From Duganella zoogloeoides (GTDB lineage Bacteria > Pseudomonadota > Gammaproteobacteria > Burkholderiales > Burkholderiaceae_D): a stretch of 64,000 bases of DNA. Below are positions 17,800-27,711 of the stretch, one piece after another (position 1 is the stretch's first letter; the number at the start of each line of letters is the position of its first letter). The DNA is taken from the NCBI RefSeq assembly GCF_034479515.1, contig NZ_CP140152.1, positions 5,456,001 to 5,520,000 on the forward strand. Direction: 5' to 3'. Below the pieces are notes generated by a model. It saw nothing but the letters and a program-made list of their open reading frames with translations, did no database searches and was not told where the DNA came from. Position numbers and translations under genes: made by a program.

Positions 17800-20010
17800 C
17801 TATTGCGGGTTGCTGCACGTCGTCGCCACCCCGTATGGGCTGACCGCGCCCGGCGGCGCGACATTCTGGTTTGTGTAATCGCTACTCAAACCTAGCAAGT
17901 GTACCAGAGAGGTGTACGTCGACTCGCTGCCATTTGCCTGCCCGCGCACGGTCAGGTTCACGTCGAGCCAGTTGGCGCGGTCGCGCGGATACACGAGCGA
18001 CACCGTGGCGCGCCCGGTGGCGTCGGTGGTCACGGCCGGTGTGACGGTCACCGGGATGCCCGGCTCGAGCTTGCCATTGCCGTTGAGATCCTCGCCGGCG
18101 TCGAGGATGCCGTTGCGGTTCAGGTCCTCGTTGTCGCATGGCGTATGCTGCCGCTGGGTCCATGGTCCCGGGGCGATATACTCGAACATGCCTTTGAAAT
18201 AGCTCACCGGCAGCACCGACGTGGTCAGGCGCACGCCAGACACCGCATTGCCGGCGGCATCGGTCACGAACACCGCGTAGTCCTGCTGGTAGGTGGAACT
18301 GTCGGGCGTGCTGACCAGGTTGCCGGTGCCGGCGCTGATGAACAACGAGCGCTGCGCCACGGTCAGCATGGCGGTGGCGCTGTTGTTGACCACGCCCCCA
18401 CCCACGATGCGCGCCCGGATCTGCACGCCGTTGGTGGCGGTGGCCGTGGCGCCGGCAATGAAGCTCACCGTGGCCGAGCCGTCGGCGGCGGTGGTCACGT
18501 CGGACGGCTGGGTGAGCGAGCCACCGCTGGCGTCGGACTGTATCGAGAACGACACCAAGGCATTCTTGACCGGGTTGTTCTGCGCCGGACCGTCGCGCAC
18601 CACGGCGCGCAGCGTGACCTGCTGGGTGATGCTGCCAGCCGTGTTGACGCCGATCACCGCTGGGTCGGCCTGCACGGTGATGGTCGAGGCGGTGGTGAGC
18701 GGCGCGACGAATTCCAGGTCGGACTGGGTGCCCAGGATGCCGGCGCGGGCCGTCAGCGTGGCCACGCCCGGGCTGTTGGCATCGATGTAGGCGGTGGCGG
18801 CGCCACCGGCCAGCGTCAGCGCGCCGTTCAATGGCACGGTGCAGCCGGCATTGGCGTACACGGTGCCGCGCGAACTGCTGATGGTCACGTCACCGCTGGA
18901 TCCGCCGGTCACCGCCACCTGGCGGCAACTGCCGATATTGGTGCTGGTCACCACGTTGCCGCCGCCATCGAGCACGCGCACGGCAAAACTCGACGTGTTG
19001 ATCGCAATCGCCGTCGAAGCCGTCTCGCCCAGCGAGCGCACGGTGATCACGTCGGCGCTGCCGCCACTGGCCGCGTAGGTCAGGATCAACTGGCCGGCGG
19101 CGTTGGTCACGGCCGTGCCGCCGCCCTTGACGGTCAGCGCATTGGCATTCGACGCGAATGTCACCGGCTTGCCGACCAGTGCATTGCCGGCCGAATCGAC
19201 CAGCTTGACCGCAACGTCGGCAGCCGCACCCGCGTTGATGGTGGACGGCGCATTGACGGTAAGCCGGTTGCCGGCCACGTTGACCACGGTGGATACGGAC
19301 GCGGCGCCTGCCGCGCTGGCGGTGATGCGGATCGCGCGCGAAGCGGGGTCGCCGCCGGTGCTCAGTTTTTCGGAGACGATGCCCTGGGCGTTGGTGGTGC
19401 GCGAGGTCAACGTCAGGCTGCCGGAATCGGCTTTCAGGTCCACCACCACGCCGGGCAGCGCGGTGTTATTGGCGTCGCGCACCAGGGCCACCACGGTCAC
19501 TTCGCTGCCGGCCACGCCGGCCGAGGCCAGGTTACCGCTGTCGGTGGTGAGCGAGAGCGACGGCACGGCGGTGACCACCGCCACCTGTACCGGCGCGGAC
19601 GTGCGCCCGCCGGCGCTGGCCGTGACGGTGATGACGCGCAGCGACGCGTCGCCGGCCACGCTGAGTTTTTCCGCGACCTGGCCCGCCGTGTCGGTCACGC
19701 GGTTGGTGCTGCTGACGGTGCCGGAACTGGCGGTAAAGCTGACCGTCTCGCCGACCAGCGCATTGCCGCCGCTGTCCTTGACGATGGCCGTCAGCGTCAC
19801 CTCGGTGCCGGCCAGGCCCGACGAGGCGATGGTGCTTGCACTGGCCTGCACCGCCACGCTGGCTACTTTTGACGTCGTGGGCGGCGTGACGGTGCCGCCG
19901 CCGACCGTGCCGGGCGAGCCGCCACCGCCGCCGCAGCCGACCAGCAAGCTTGCAAAGATGGTCGCTGCCAGCCAGCCGATGATGCCTTTCATTCGAATCA
20001 TGCGTTCCAT
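17800..20010 (-). CDS. Large lipoprotein with bacterial Ig-like repeats
   Basis: A 736-residue protein. GAGGG 7 nt before ATG 20010, and a lipoprotein signal ending LVGC followed by a GGGGGS linker, place it in the outer or inner membrane facing out. About six Ig-like (invasin/Big_1-type) repeats follow; the clearest share L-A-G-x-E-V-T-L-T-A-x-V-K-D and G-N-A-L-V-G. Near residues 640-665 is a Ca-binding-like Asp/Asn-Gly stretch ([20 protein letters not shown]). It sits in the pil-aro operon, 34 nt after pilQ and 58 nt before aroKB. A role in pilus or secretin function or in adhesion is inference from position. Confidence 0.8.
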   Translation of the reverse strand: MERMIRMKGIIGWLAATIFASLLVGCGGGGGSPGTVGGGTVTPPTTSKVASVAVQASASTIASSGLAGTEVTLTAIVKDSGGNALVGETVSFTASSGTVSSTNRVTDTAGQVAEKLSVAGDASLRVITVTASAGGRTSAPVQVAVVTAVPSLSLTTDSGNLASAGVAGSEVTVVALVRDANNTALPGVVVDLKADSGSLTLTSRTTNAQGIVSEKLSTGGDPASRAIRITASAAGAASVSTVVNVAGNRLTVNAPSTINAGAAADVAVKLVDSAGNALVGKPVTFASNANALTVKGGGTAVTNAAGQLILTYAASGGSADVITVRSLGETASTAIAINTSSFAVRVLDGGGNVVTSTNIGSCRQVAVTGGSSGDVTISSSRGTVYANAGCTVPLNGALTLAGGAATAYIDANSPGVATLTARAGILGTQSDLEFVAPLTTASTITVQADPAVIGVNTAGSITQQVTLRAVVRDGPAQNNPVKNALVSFSIQSDASGGSLTQPSDVTTAADGSATVSFIAGATATATNGVQIRARIVGGGVVNNSATAMLTVAQRSLFISAGTGNLVSTPDSSTYQQDYAVFVTDAAGNAVSGVRLTTSVLPVSYFKGMFEYIAPGPWTQRQHTPCDNEDLNRNGILDAGEDLNGNGKLEPGIPVTVTPAVTTDATGRATVSLVYPRDRANWLDVNLTVRGQANGSESTYTSLVHLLGLSSDYTNQNVAPPGAVSPYGVATTCSNPQ

Positions 20011-20044
20011 GCGCTATCCCTCGATGTGTAGCCTGGCGGCCCGG

Positions 20045-22156
20045 TTACTTGACTTTGTCGGTGACGATCTTTGGCGTGATGAATACCAGCAATTCGGTCT
20101 TGTCGTTGGTGCGGCCGGTGGTGCGGAACAGGTAGCCGAGCACCGGCACGTCGCCCAGCAGCGGCACCTTGCTGGTCGAGTTGCGCTCGGTCTGCTGGTA
20201 GATACCGCCCAGCACCACCGTGCCGCCGTTTTCCACCATCACCTGGGTCTTGATGTGCTTGGTGTCGATGGCGAAGCCGGACCGGGTTTCCTGGCCCACG
20301 CTGTCCTTGTTCACATCGACCTCGATCACCACGTTGCCGTCGGGGGTGATCTGTGGCGTCACTTCCAGCCGTAAATTCGCCTTGCGGAACTGGATCGACG
20401 TGGCGCCGCTGCTGGTGGCCACCTGGTACGGCAGCTCGATGCCCTGCTCGATCAGCGCCATCGCCTTGTCGGCCGTGATCACGCGCGGGCTCGAGACGAT
20501 CTTGCCGGTACCATCTTCTTCCAGCGCCGACAGTTCCAGGTTGAGGAAACGGTTGTCGGCTGCCGAGAACAGGCTCAGCGCCAGGCTGGCGGCGTCGATG
20601 CCGTTGATGCCGGCGGCCGGCAAGTTGACGAACTGGGTGTTGTTATAGCTGCTGGCGGTGGGCGCGATCTGCCCCGTCACCTCGCCCACGCCGGTGATGT
20701 TGCCACCGATACCCACGCGGGTGTTGCCACTGCCCACCTGGTAGCCGGAGTTACCGCCGCGCACGGTACGCATGTCGGAAAAGCCCAGCTTGGCCCCAAG
20801 GTTGCGCGTAAACGTGTCGCTGGCCTCGACGATGCGCGCCTCGATCAGCACCTGCTTGGTGGCGACGTCGGTCTTGGCGATCAGGCGCCGCACGTCCTCG
20901 ATCTTGGCCGCAGTATCGGTGACGAAGAGCTGGTTGGTGCGGGGCTCGATGATGGCGCTGCCGCGCCGCGACAGCACGCGGTTGCCGGCGCCGGCGGCCG
21001 CATCGAGGCCGAACACGGTGCGGAACGCCTCGGCCTTCTGGTAATTCAATTGGAAGATTTCGGACTTCAACGGCTCGAGGTCGGCGATCTGGGCGCGCTG
21101 TTCGAGTTCGAGTTTTTCCTTGGTGAGCAGCTCTTCTTTTGGCGCGATCCACAGCACCGAGCCGTTCTTGCGCATGTCCAGCCCCTTGGCCTGCAGGATC
21201 ACCTCCAGCGCTTGGTCCCACGGCACGTCTTTCAGGCGCAAGGTCAAATTGCCGGTCACGCTATCGCTGGTGATGATGTTCAGTCCCGACACATCGGCAA
21301 TCACTTGCAGCGCCGCGCGCACTTCCAGGTTCTGGAAATTGAACGACAACTTTTCGCCGCGGTAGCCTTGCGACCCCTGCACGATGCGGCGCGGATCTTC
21401 CTTGATCGGCCGCACGTCCACCACCAGTTGCGCATCATTCTGGTACACGCTCTGCTCCCACAGGCCGCGCGCCTCGATGGTCATGCGCGCATGGTCCCCC
21501 TGCTGCACCGTGGTGACAAAACCGACCGGCGTACCGAAGTCGCCGACGTCGAGCCGGCGCCGCAGCGGCTCCGGCGCACCGGCGCCGATGAAATCGACCA
21601 CCACGCCAGTGGGCGTTTGCCGCACATCGGCCGCCGCGCCGCGCGGCAGTTCCACCACCACCCGCCCCTCGCCGTTGTCGCCGCGGCGGAAATCGATGGC
21701 TTTCAACAGCGGCTTCTCGGCGGCCTGGGTGGTGGCCTGGGTAGTGGCCGCCGAGGCGGCAGCGCTTGCCGCCCCCGCACTGGTATCGAGGGTCAGCACC
21801 ACGGCCTTGCCGTCGATGGCCATGGTGTAGCCGAGGCTGCGATTCAGGTTGAACAGCAGCCGCGCGCGGTCGCCTGCCTGCACCACTTGCACGTTGCGCA
21901 AGTCGCCCAGGCCGAAGTCATGCTCGGTCTTGCCGGTGCGGTTGCTGATCGCGCCGAAGTCGAGCGCGATGCGCGCCGGGTTGCTGATGGCAAACGCGGT
22001 GGGCAACGCCGTGGGCGGTTGCGCCAGCCCGATCCGCACCACCAGGCTGGCGCCCTTCTGGCTGGCGGTAATCGTGTCGATGGCGTTGCTGTCCTGGGCG
22101 CGGGACGCGCCGCCGGCGAACAGTAACAAGAGCAACAAAAACAGTCGACCCATCAT
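20045..22156 (-). CDS. pilQ: Type IV pilus secretin PilQ
   Basis: A 703-residue outer-membrane secretin through which the pilus passes. It has a signal peptide (MMGRLFLLLLLLFAGGASRAQ), two AMIN-type peptidoglycan-binding regions, and a secretin/TonB N-terminal domain (VSGLNIITSDSVTGNLTL). N1-type domains and a secretin beta-domain (SSPRVITADKAMALIEQG, VVLGGIYQQ, VPLLGDVPVLGYLFR) complete it. GGAG lies 8 nt before ATG 22156, which overlaps the pilP stop by 4 nt. The frame upstream of 22156 is the shadow of pilP. Confidence 0.96.
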   Translation of the reverse strand: MMGRLFLLLLLLFAGGASRAQDSNAIDTITASQKGASLVVRIGLAQPPTALPTAFAISNPARIALDFGAISNRTGKTEHDFGLGDLRNVQVVQAGDRARLLFNLNRSLGYTMAIDGKAVVLTLDTSAGAASAAASAATTQATTQAAEKPLLKAIDFRRGDNGEGRVVVELPRGAAADVRQTPTGVVVDFIGAGAPEPLRRRLDVGDFGTPVGFVTTVQQGDHARMTIEARGLWEQSVYQNDAQLVVDVRPIKEDPRRIVQGSQGYRGEKLSFNFQNLEVRAALQVIADVSGLNIITSDSVTGNLTLRLKDVPWDQALEVILQAKGLDMRKNGSVLWIAPKEELLTKEKLELEQRAQIADLEPLKSEIFQLNYQKAEAFRTVFGLDAAAGAGNRVLSRRGSAIIEPRTNQLFVTDTAAKIEDVRRLIAKTDVATKQVLIEARIVEASDTFTRNLGAKLGFSDMRTVRGGNSGYQVGSGNTRVGIGGNITGVGEVTGQIAPTASSYNNTQFVNLPAAGINGIDAASLALSLFSAADNRFLNLELSALEEDGTGKIVSSPRVITADKAMALIEQGIELPYQVATSSGATSIQFRKANLRLEVTPQITPDGNVVIEVDVNKDSVGQETRSGFAIDTKHIKTQVMVENGGTVVLGGIYQQTERNSTSKVPLLGDVPVLGYLFRTTGRTNDKTELLVFITPKIVTDKVK

Positions 22157-22698
22157 TTGGCAGTCTCCTTGCTTTCCTGTAGTTCCAGCGTAGCCAGGTG
22201 TTCGACCCAGTCGCCGGTGGCGTCCTGCACGACTTCGCGGATGGACACGGTGTTGTCGGAGATGGCGGTGACGACGCCATGGTTCTGGCCCAGGTACTGC
22301 CCCTTGACCACCTTGTACACATTGCGGTCGATTTGCAGCACGGCGTACATGGTGCCTTTCATTTCCATGGTGCCCACCATTTTCACGGTATCGAGCGGAT
22401 AGTTTTCCAGCAGTTCCCTGCGCCGTTTGGGATCCGGCGCCAGCCCGCCGCCGCCCGCGCCAGCGTCGGCCCCCTGCCGCGCCAGCTCGCCCAGCAGCTT
22501 GCCGGGGTTGAACGGATCGAGCACCTCCTTTTGCTGGTAGGCGAACGGAATGAACGTCTTCGGTTCGGCCAGCGGCGGCACGCCCACCCTGGTCTCGGCA
22601 TCGACCTGTTTCATCCAGGCGCGCACTTCCTGCACGTCGCTGTCGCCGCAGCCGGCCAGCATTACCATTAACAGGCATGGGAGGAAGCGCAGGTTCAT
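22153..22698 (-). CDS. pilP: Type IV pilus lipoprotein PilP
   Basis: A 181-residue inner-membrane lipoprotein (lipobox LAGC, Cys17) linking the PilMNO platform to PilQ. After a disordered Pro/Gly region the C-terminal beta-domain has MVGTMEMKGTMYAVLQ, VYKVVKGQYLGQNHG and ISDNTVSIREVV, as in PilP. It overlaps pilO (22695-22698) and pilQ (22153-22156) by 4 nt each. Confidence 0.95.
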   Translation of the reverse strand: MNLRFLPCLLMVMLAGCGDSDVQEVRAWMKQVDAETRVGVPPLAEPKTFIPFAYQQKEVLDPFNPGKLLGELARQGADAGAGGGGLAPDPKRRRELLENYPLDTVKMVGTMEMKGTMYAVLQIDRNVYKVVKGQYLGQNHGVVTAISDNTVSIREVVQDATGDWVEHLATLELQESKETAK

Positions 22699-23384
22699 GA
22701 TCGCTTGGCCGCTTTCTTTTTCGCGTCAGCCGCCTTGCGCTGGGCCTGCACTTCGTCGGGATCGAGGTAGCGGAAAGTCTTGGCCACGGCGTCGAGCGTC
22801 AGTACGCCGTCCTTGCCGGTGCTGAGCGTCATGTTGTTGAGGGTAACGATGCGCGGCAGGTTGGCCATGTCGGCGGCAAACGCGCCGATGTCGTGGTAAG
22901 TGCCGGTAACCTTGATGTCGATCGGCAGCTCGGCGTAGTAGTCGCGCAGCACCACCTGCGCCGGCTTGAACAGTTCGAACTGCAGGCCGCGCCCGGAGCC
23001 GGCCTGGTTGATATCGGTCAGCAGCGCGGCCATCTCCGCCTTGCTCGGCAACTGCTTCTGCAGGCGGTCCACATAGCGGTCCACTTGCAGCTTTTGCGCC
23101 TGCAACGCTTCCAGGTTGATGGCCTTGGCGGTCTTGAGGCGGTATTCCGCGCGCAGCCGCACCTCGGCCTGGGCGCCCGCTTCCTCCACCTCGAACTGGC
23201 CGCTCCAGTACGCGAAATAGCCGGCCACGATCATCGCCACCGCCACCCCGGCCGCGCACAGCACGCGCGGCGCCAGCGGCCACTGGCCTGGCTGGCGGCG
23301 GTTGAGGTTGCGGAACTGGGCGGTGAACCGTGCGGCCAGTTCGCCCAGGTCGGGGCCGGTGCGGCGCTTGGGTTTGCTCTTCAT
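22695..23384 (-). CDS. pilO: Type IV pilus assembly protein PilO
   Basis: A 229-residue bitopic protein. It has a basic cytoplasmic N-terminus (MKSKPKRR), one membrane helix near residues 40-60, a periplasmic coiled coil, and a ferredoxin-like domain with ELPIDIKVTGTYHDIGAFAADMANLPRIVTL. It pairs with PilN. ATG 23384 overlaps the pilN stop (ATGA). The longer upstream frame is the shadow of pilN. Confidence 0.95.
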   Translation of the reverse strand: MKSKPKRRTGPDLGELAARFTAQFRNLNRRQPGQWPLAPRVLCAAGVAVAMIVAGYFAYWSGQFEVEEAGAQAEVRLRAEYRLKTAKAINLEALQAQKLQVDRYVDRLQKQLPSKAEMAALLTDINQAGSGRGLQFELFKPAQVVLRDYYAELPIDIKVTGTYHDIGAFAADMANLPRIVTLNNMTLSTGKDGVLTLDAVAKTFRYLDPDEVQAQRKAADAKKKAAKRS

Positions 23385-24016
23385 CCAGCCTGCCCTCCCG
23401 CCGCTGAAGGTGTTGGCGCCGGGACTGGCGGCGACGTGGGCTGCACCACGTCCTTGTCGCGCGGCCGGCGGATGTTGACGATCAAATTGAATTCGACCAC
23501 CTTGCGCACCAATCGCCCCTGCGTCAGCGCCGCCGCCTTCACTTCGATCAATTCCGGTTTTTCCAGCCACGGCGACGCGCCGGCCAGGTTGCGCAGCAGT
23601 TCAGACACCCGCTCCTGCGACTGCGCATAGCCGTCGACGGTCACCTTCTGCCCCTCCTGGCGGAAACCTTTTAAATACACGCCGGCCGGGGTTTGCTTGA
23701 CCAGCTCATCGAGCAGGTACACCGGCTGGTTGCGGTCGCCCTGCAAGTCCTCGACTGCCTGCTGGCGCGCCTTCAGTGCTTCGATTTCCTGCTTCAGGGT
23801 GGCGATGCGGGCAATCTTTTTGTCCAGTTCTCCGATGGCCGACGTGAGCGCGCCGTTGCGCTCTTCCTGGATCGAAATCGCCCGTGCGTTGTACGCCCCC
23901 ACCATCAGCACCACCGCCACGCCCACCACGCCGCCCAGCGCCAGCAGCGCCACGAACGCGGCCTGCTTCTGCTTGCGTTTTTCTTCGCGGTGGGGCAGCA
24001 GGTTGATACGTATCAT
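23381..24016 (-). CDS. pilN: Type IV pilus assembly protein PilN
   Basis: A 211-residue bitopic protein starting MIRINLLPHREEKRKQKQ, the conserved cytoplasmic peptide (INLLP) that docks into PilM. One membrane helix (about 19-43), coiled coil and a periplasmic ferredoxin-like fold follow. The tail is Pro-rich (TSPPVPAPTPSA). Its ATG shares one base with the pilM stop (TGATG). Confidence 0.95.
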   Translation of the reverse strand: MIRINLLPHREEKRKQKQAAFVALLALGGVVGVAVVLMVGAYNARAISIQEERNGALTSAIGELDKKIARIATLKQEIEALKARQQAVEDLQGDRNQPVYLLDELVKQTPAGVYLKGFRQEGQKVTVDGYAQSQERVSELLRNLAGASPWLEKPELIEVKAAALTQGRLVRKVVEFNLIVNIRRPRDKDVVQPTSPPVPAPTPSAAGGQAG

Positions 24017-25089
24017 CAGCCGAACCTCCGCAACGCCAGCCCGCAGGCCACGAGATACGCCGGACCGTCAACGCGCAATTGCGATTCGCGCACTGTCGGT
24101 CCCAGTTGCATGCCCTTGAAGGGCGCCGCCACCGCGCAGGCAATGCGGGTGCGGCTGGCGATCAGGTCCAGCAGCCCCGGCAGCAAGGCGCAGCCGCCGG
24201 CCAGGAACAGCCGGTCGATGCGCGTGTAGGGCGTGGACGTATAAAAGAACTGGATCGCACGCGTCACTTCCATCACCGCGCTTTCCAGGAACGGCGTGAG
24301 CAGCTCCGGCACGTAGGTCTCGGGCAGGTCGTTGGCTTTCTTGCGCGCCTCGGCCTCCTCGAACGCCATGCCATAGGCGCGCACGATGTCGTGGGTGAGC
24401 GAGTTGCCGCCGAACGGCTGCTCGCGCTCATAGACGGTGGCGCCGTCGAGCATGACGGAAATGTGCGTGACCTGGGCGCCCACCTGGAACAGCGCCACCA
24501 CGCGGCCGGCGCCGGCTTCGGGCATCAGCGCGGTGACGCGGTCGAGCGCGGCGCGGGCGGCGTATGATTCGATGTCCATCACCGTCGCTTTCAAACCGGA
24601 TGCCTCGGCGATCGCCACGCGGTCCTCGATTTTTTCGCGGCGCGACGCGGCCAGCATCACTTCCACATCTTCGGGCGAATTGGCGGGGCCGATGATGTCG
24701 AAGTCCAGGCTCACTTCGTCGAGCGCAAACGGAATGTACTGGCTGGCTTCGGACTCGACCTGCATTTCCAGTTGTTCTTCCGACAGCCCGGCAGCGAGGA
24801 TGATTTTCTTGGTGATCACCGACGCCGGCGGCATGCCCAGCGCTACCAGCTTGGCGCGGGTGCCGCTTTTCTTGCACACGCGGCGCACGGTTTCCACCAC
24901 CTGGTCCATGTTCTCGATGGCGCCATCGACCACGGCGCCGCGCGGCAGCGCCTCGGCCGCATAACGCTCGAGGCGCAACTCGTCCTTGGCGCCCTGTGCC
25001 AGCTCCACCAATCGTACGCAAGATGTACTGATGTCAATACCAATCAACGGCGGATTACGAGGGCCGAACAGGGCCTGGAATGCGTTCAT
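24016..25089 (-). CDS. pilM: Type IV pilus actin-like protein PilM
   Basis: A 357-residue FtsA/actin-fold ATP-binding protein forming the cytoplasmic ring of the pilus alignment complex. GIDISTSCVRLVEL is phosphate-binding loop 1, FQVGAQVTHISVM loop 2, and LFLAGGCALLPGL the adenosine motif. GGGAGG lies just before ATG 25089. First gene of the pilMNOPQ-Ig-aroKB-dgt run, divergent from mrcA, the usual proteobacterial pairing. Confidence 0.96.
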   Translation of the reverse strand: MNAFQALFGPRNPPLIGIDISTSCVRLVELAQGAKDELRLERYAAEALPRGAVVDGAIENMDQVVETVRRVCKKSGTRAKLVALGMPPASVITKKIILAAGLSEEQLEMQVESEASQYIPFALDEVSLDFDIIGPANSPEDVEVMLAASRREKIEDRVAIAEASGLKATVMDIESYAARAALDRVTALMPEAGAGRVVALFQVGAQVTHISVMLDGATVYEREQPFGGNSLTHDIVRAYGMAFEEAEARKKANDLPETYVPELLTPFLESAVMEVTRAIQFFYTSTPYTRIDRLFLAGGCALLPGLLDLIASRTRIACAVAAPFKGMQLGPTVRESQLRVDGPAYLVACGLALRRFG

Positions 25090-25112
25090 GCGCCTCCCGA
25101 GAGTGAACTCCT

Positions 25113-25141
25113 ACAGTAAGTCGAGCCTGTATCGGTGTAAA
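25113..25141 (-). promoter_or_regulatory. Candidate pilM promoter
   Basis: Minus strand: TTTACA (complement of 25136-25141), a 17-nt spacer and TACTGT (complement of 25113-25118), 24 nt before the pilM ATG. Spacing is ideal and both boxes are near consensus. On the plus strand a TATAAT at 25250-25255 is the best -10 for mrcA, but no matching -35 is seen. Confidence 0.5.
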
Positions 25142-25287
25142 GGTATTTCTGTCGTGCACGATTCGCTTTCGCCACACTTGTTACGGTCGATCATGCTAGC
25201 TGTACCAAAACCGGGCCGCCACAGGCGCGCCGCTGGTTCGGCACTCGCTTATAATGGCCCGGATTATTTTCAGAAAGATCGAACTGC

Positions 25288-27636
25288 ATGGCTTCTTCCA
25301 AATCGGCTCCTCCCACCGGCGACGGCGGTACTCCGCGTAAAACCAGATCCGCATCGCGTTTCTTCCTGATGGCCGGCCTGTCCGTGCTGGGCCTGGGCGT
25401 GGGCGGCGTGCTGCTGGTGGTCTTCGGGCTGGCAATGGCCTACCCCAACCTGCCCGAGCTCGACACCCTGACCGACTATCGCCCCAAGATGCCGCTGCGG
25501 ATCTTCTCGGCCGATAACGTCCTGATCGGTGAGTTCGGCGAGGAACGCCGCAACCTGGTGCGTATCAAGGACATTCCCGATGTGATGAAGAAGGCCGTGC
25601 TGGCCATCGAGGATGACCGCTTTTACGAACACGGCGGCGTCGATTACACCGGCATCCTGCGCGCGGCCGTGCATAACGCCACCGGCGGCGCCAAGCAGGG
25701 CGCATCGACCATCACCCAACAAGTCGCGCGCAACTTTTTCCTTTCTAGCGAACAGACCATCAAGCGCAAGGTCTATGAAATGCTGCTGGCCTGGAAGATC
25801 GAGAAAAACCTCAGCAAGGACCAGATTCTCGAGGTCTATATGAACCAGATTTACCTGGGCCAGCGCGCCTATGGTTTCTCGTCGGCCGCGCAAATTTACT
25901 TTGGCAAGAATATCCGCGACATCACCGTGGCCGAAGCGGCCATGCTGGCTGGCTTGCCGAAAGCGCCATCGGCCTACAATCCGGTCGTCAATCCCAAGCG
26001 CGCGCGCACGCGCCAACAGTACATCCTCACACGCATGCACGCGCTCGGCTATATCAGCGACCTGCAGTACGAGGAAGCGCGCGCCGAGCAGCTCAAGGTC
26101 AAGACCGACAGCAGCGAGTTCGGCGTGCACGCCGAATACGTGGCCGAAATGGCACGCCAGCTGGTCTATGAACAATTCAAGGAAGACACGTATACGCGTG
26201 GCCTGAACGTCTTCACCACCATCACCAAGGCCGACCAGGACGCCGCCTACCTGGCGCTGCGCAAGGGTGTCATGGACTACGAGCGCCGCCACCCGTACCG
26301 CGGCCCGGAAGCGTACATCGACATTCCGTCGAAGAAGGAAGATGCCGACGACGCCATCGAGACCGAGCTGGCCGACCACCCGGACAGCGACGACATCATC
26401 GCCGCCATCGTGCTGCAGGCCACGCCGCAGCTGATCGTGGCGGTCACCGCCTCCGGCGAGGAAATCCGCATCAGCGGCGCCGGCCTGGCCATGGGCCGCG
26501 CCTGGCTGTCGGACAAGGCTGCGCCCAACAAGCGCATCCGCCGGGGCGCCGTGGTGCGCGTGATGCGCGAAGAGAAGGACTGGGAACTGACGCAAATGCC
26601 GCAGATCGAATCGGCCTTTGTGGCGGCAAGCACCGAGGATGGCGCCATCAAGGCCATGGTGGGCGGCTTCGACTACAACCGCAACAAGTTCAACCACGTG
26701 ACGCAGGCGTGGCGCCAGCCCGGCTCGTCGTTCAAGCCGTTCATCTACTCGGCCTCGCTCGAGCGCGGCCTGTCGCCAGCCACCATCATCAACGATGCGC
26801 CGATCTCGTTCGATGCCGGTCAGACCGGCGGCCAGGCGTGGGAACCGAAGAACTACGACGGCAAGTACGACGGTCCGATGACCATGCGCCGCGGCCTGAC
26901 GAAATCGAAAAACATGATTTCGATCCGCATCCTGCACAAGATCGGCGCCAAGTATGGCCAGGAATACACCACGCGCTTCGGTTTCGACGCCGACAAGAAC
27001 CCGCCGTACCTGACCCTGGCGCTGGGCGCGGGCAACGTCACGCCGCTGCAAATGGCCGGCGCCTACGCCGTATTCGCCAATGGCGGCTACAAGGTGAGCC
27101 CGTACCTGATCGCCAAGGTCACCGACGCCGACGGCAAGATCCTGTCGCAAGCGACGCCCGACAAGGCCGGCGACGAAAAGAACCGCGTGATCGACGAGCG
27201 CAACGCCTTCCTGATGGACAGCATGCTCAAGGACGTGGTGCGCTTCGGCACGGCTGCCAAGGCGCTGGCGCTCAAGCGTCCGGACATTTCCGGCAAGACC
27301 GGCACCACCAACGATTCGATCGACGCCTGGTTCGCTGGCTATCAACCGAAGCTGGTCGGCGTGGCCTGGATCGGCTACGACCAGCCGCGCAACCTGGGCA
27401 ACCGCGAAACCGGCGGCGGCCTGGCGCTGCCGATCTGGATCAACTACATGCAAAAGGCGCTCAAGAACATCCCGATCGAGGAACGCGCGGTACCGGAAGG
27501 CGTGATGCTGGTCGGCGACGAGTACTACTATGCCGAGAACCCACCGGGCACCGGCGTGCACAATATCGACGGCGCCAACCAGGGCACCCCGGCCGAAGAA
27601 AAGGCCAAGGACGCAGTCAAGAACGAGTTGTTCTAG
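25288..27636 (+). CDS. mrcA: Penicillin-binding protein 1A (class A PBP)
   Basis: A 782-residue bifunctional peptidoglycan synthase. It has an N-terminal membrane helix (about 25-50), then a GT51 glycosyltransferase with catalytic Glu108 in EDDRFYEHGGVD. The transpeptidase has Ser480-x-x-Lys (GSSFKP), SKN (in TKSKNMISI) and KTGTTN at about 670. An OB-like insert lies between the two domains, as in PBP1A. Divergent from pilM, the classical neighbour. The very long minus-strand frame across it is a shadow. Confidence 0.97.
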   Translation: MASSKSAPPTGDGGTPRKTRSASRFFLMAGLSVLGLGVGGVLLVVFGLAMAYPNLPELDTLTDYRPKMPLRIFSADNVLIGEFGEERRNLVRIKDIPDVMKKAVLAIEDDRFYEHGGVDYTGILRAAVHNATGGAKQGASTITQQVARNFFLSSEQTIKRKVYEMLLAWKIEKNLSKDQILEVYMNQIYLGQRAYGFSSAAQIYFGKNIRDITVAEAAMLAGLPKAPSAYNPVVNPKRARTRQQYILTRMHALGYISDLQYEEARAEQLKVKTDSSEFGVHAEYVAEMARQLVYEQFKEDTYTRGLNVFTTITKADQDAAYLALRKGVMDYERRHPYRGPEAYIDIPSKKEDADDAIETELADHPDSDDIIAAIVLQATPQLIVAVTASGEEIRISGAGLAMGRAWLSDKAAPNKRIRRGAVVRVMREEKDWELTQMPQIESAFVAASTEDGAIKAMVGGFDYNRNKFNHVTQAWRQPGSSFKPFIYSASLERGLSPATIINDAPISFDAGQTGGQAWEPKNYDGKYDGPMTMRRGLTKSKNMISIRILHKIGAKYGQEYTTRFGFDADKNPPYLTLALGAGNVTPLQMAGAYAVFANGGYKVSPYLIAKVTDADGKILSQATPDKAGDEKNRVIDERNAFLMDSMLKDVVRFGTAAKALALKRPDISGKTGTTNDSIDAWFAGYQPKLVGVAWIGYDQPRNLGNRETGGGLALPIWINYMQKALKNIPIEERAVPEGVMLVGDEYYYAENPPGTGVHNIDGANQGTPAEEKAKDAVKNELF

Positions 27637-27645
27637 GGGAAGCTC

Positions 27646-27690
27646 GCCAGCCGGGCTGGCATAAAAAACGGCGGCCCTCGGGCCGCCGTT
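27646..27690. terminator. Terminator hairpins between convergent mrcA and cyaY
   Basis: A perfect 10-bp stem AACGGCGGCC-CTCG-GGCCGCCGTT (27667-27690) is followed on the minus strand by a T-tract (complement of 27663-27668), a textbook terminator for cyaY. A smaller hairpin, GCCAGC-CGG-GCTGGC (27646-27660), is followed on the plus strand by ATAAAAAA. It lies just past the mrcA stop. Confidence 0.85.
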
Positions 27691-27711
27691 GTTGTATCTG
27701 CACCCAGTTTT

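Noticed and set aside
22157..22678. A long N-terminal extension of PilQ
   Set aside because: This part overlaps pilP in another frame. The SD and signal peptide fix PilQ at 22156.
25270..27561. A 763-codon open frame antisense to mrcA
   Set aside because: It mirrors the codon bias of a GC-rich gene on the other strand. The translation is His/Val/Gly/Asp-rich without any domain, and mrcA is unmistakable.
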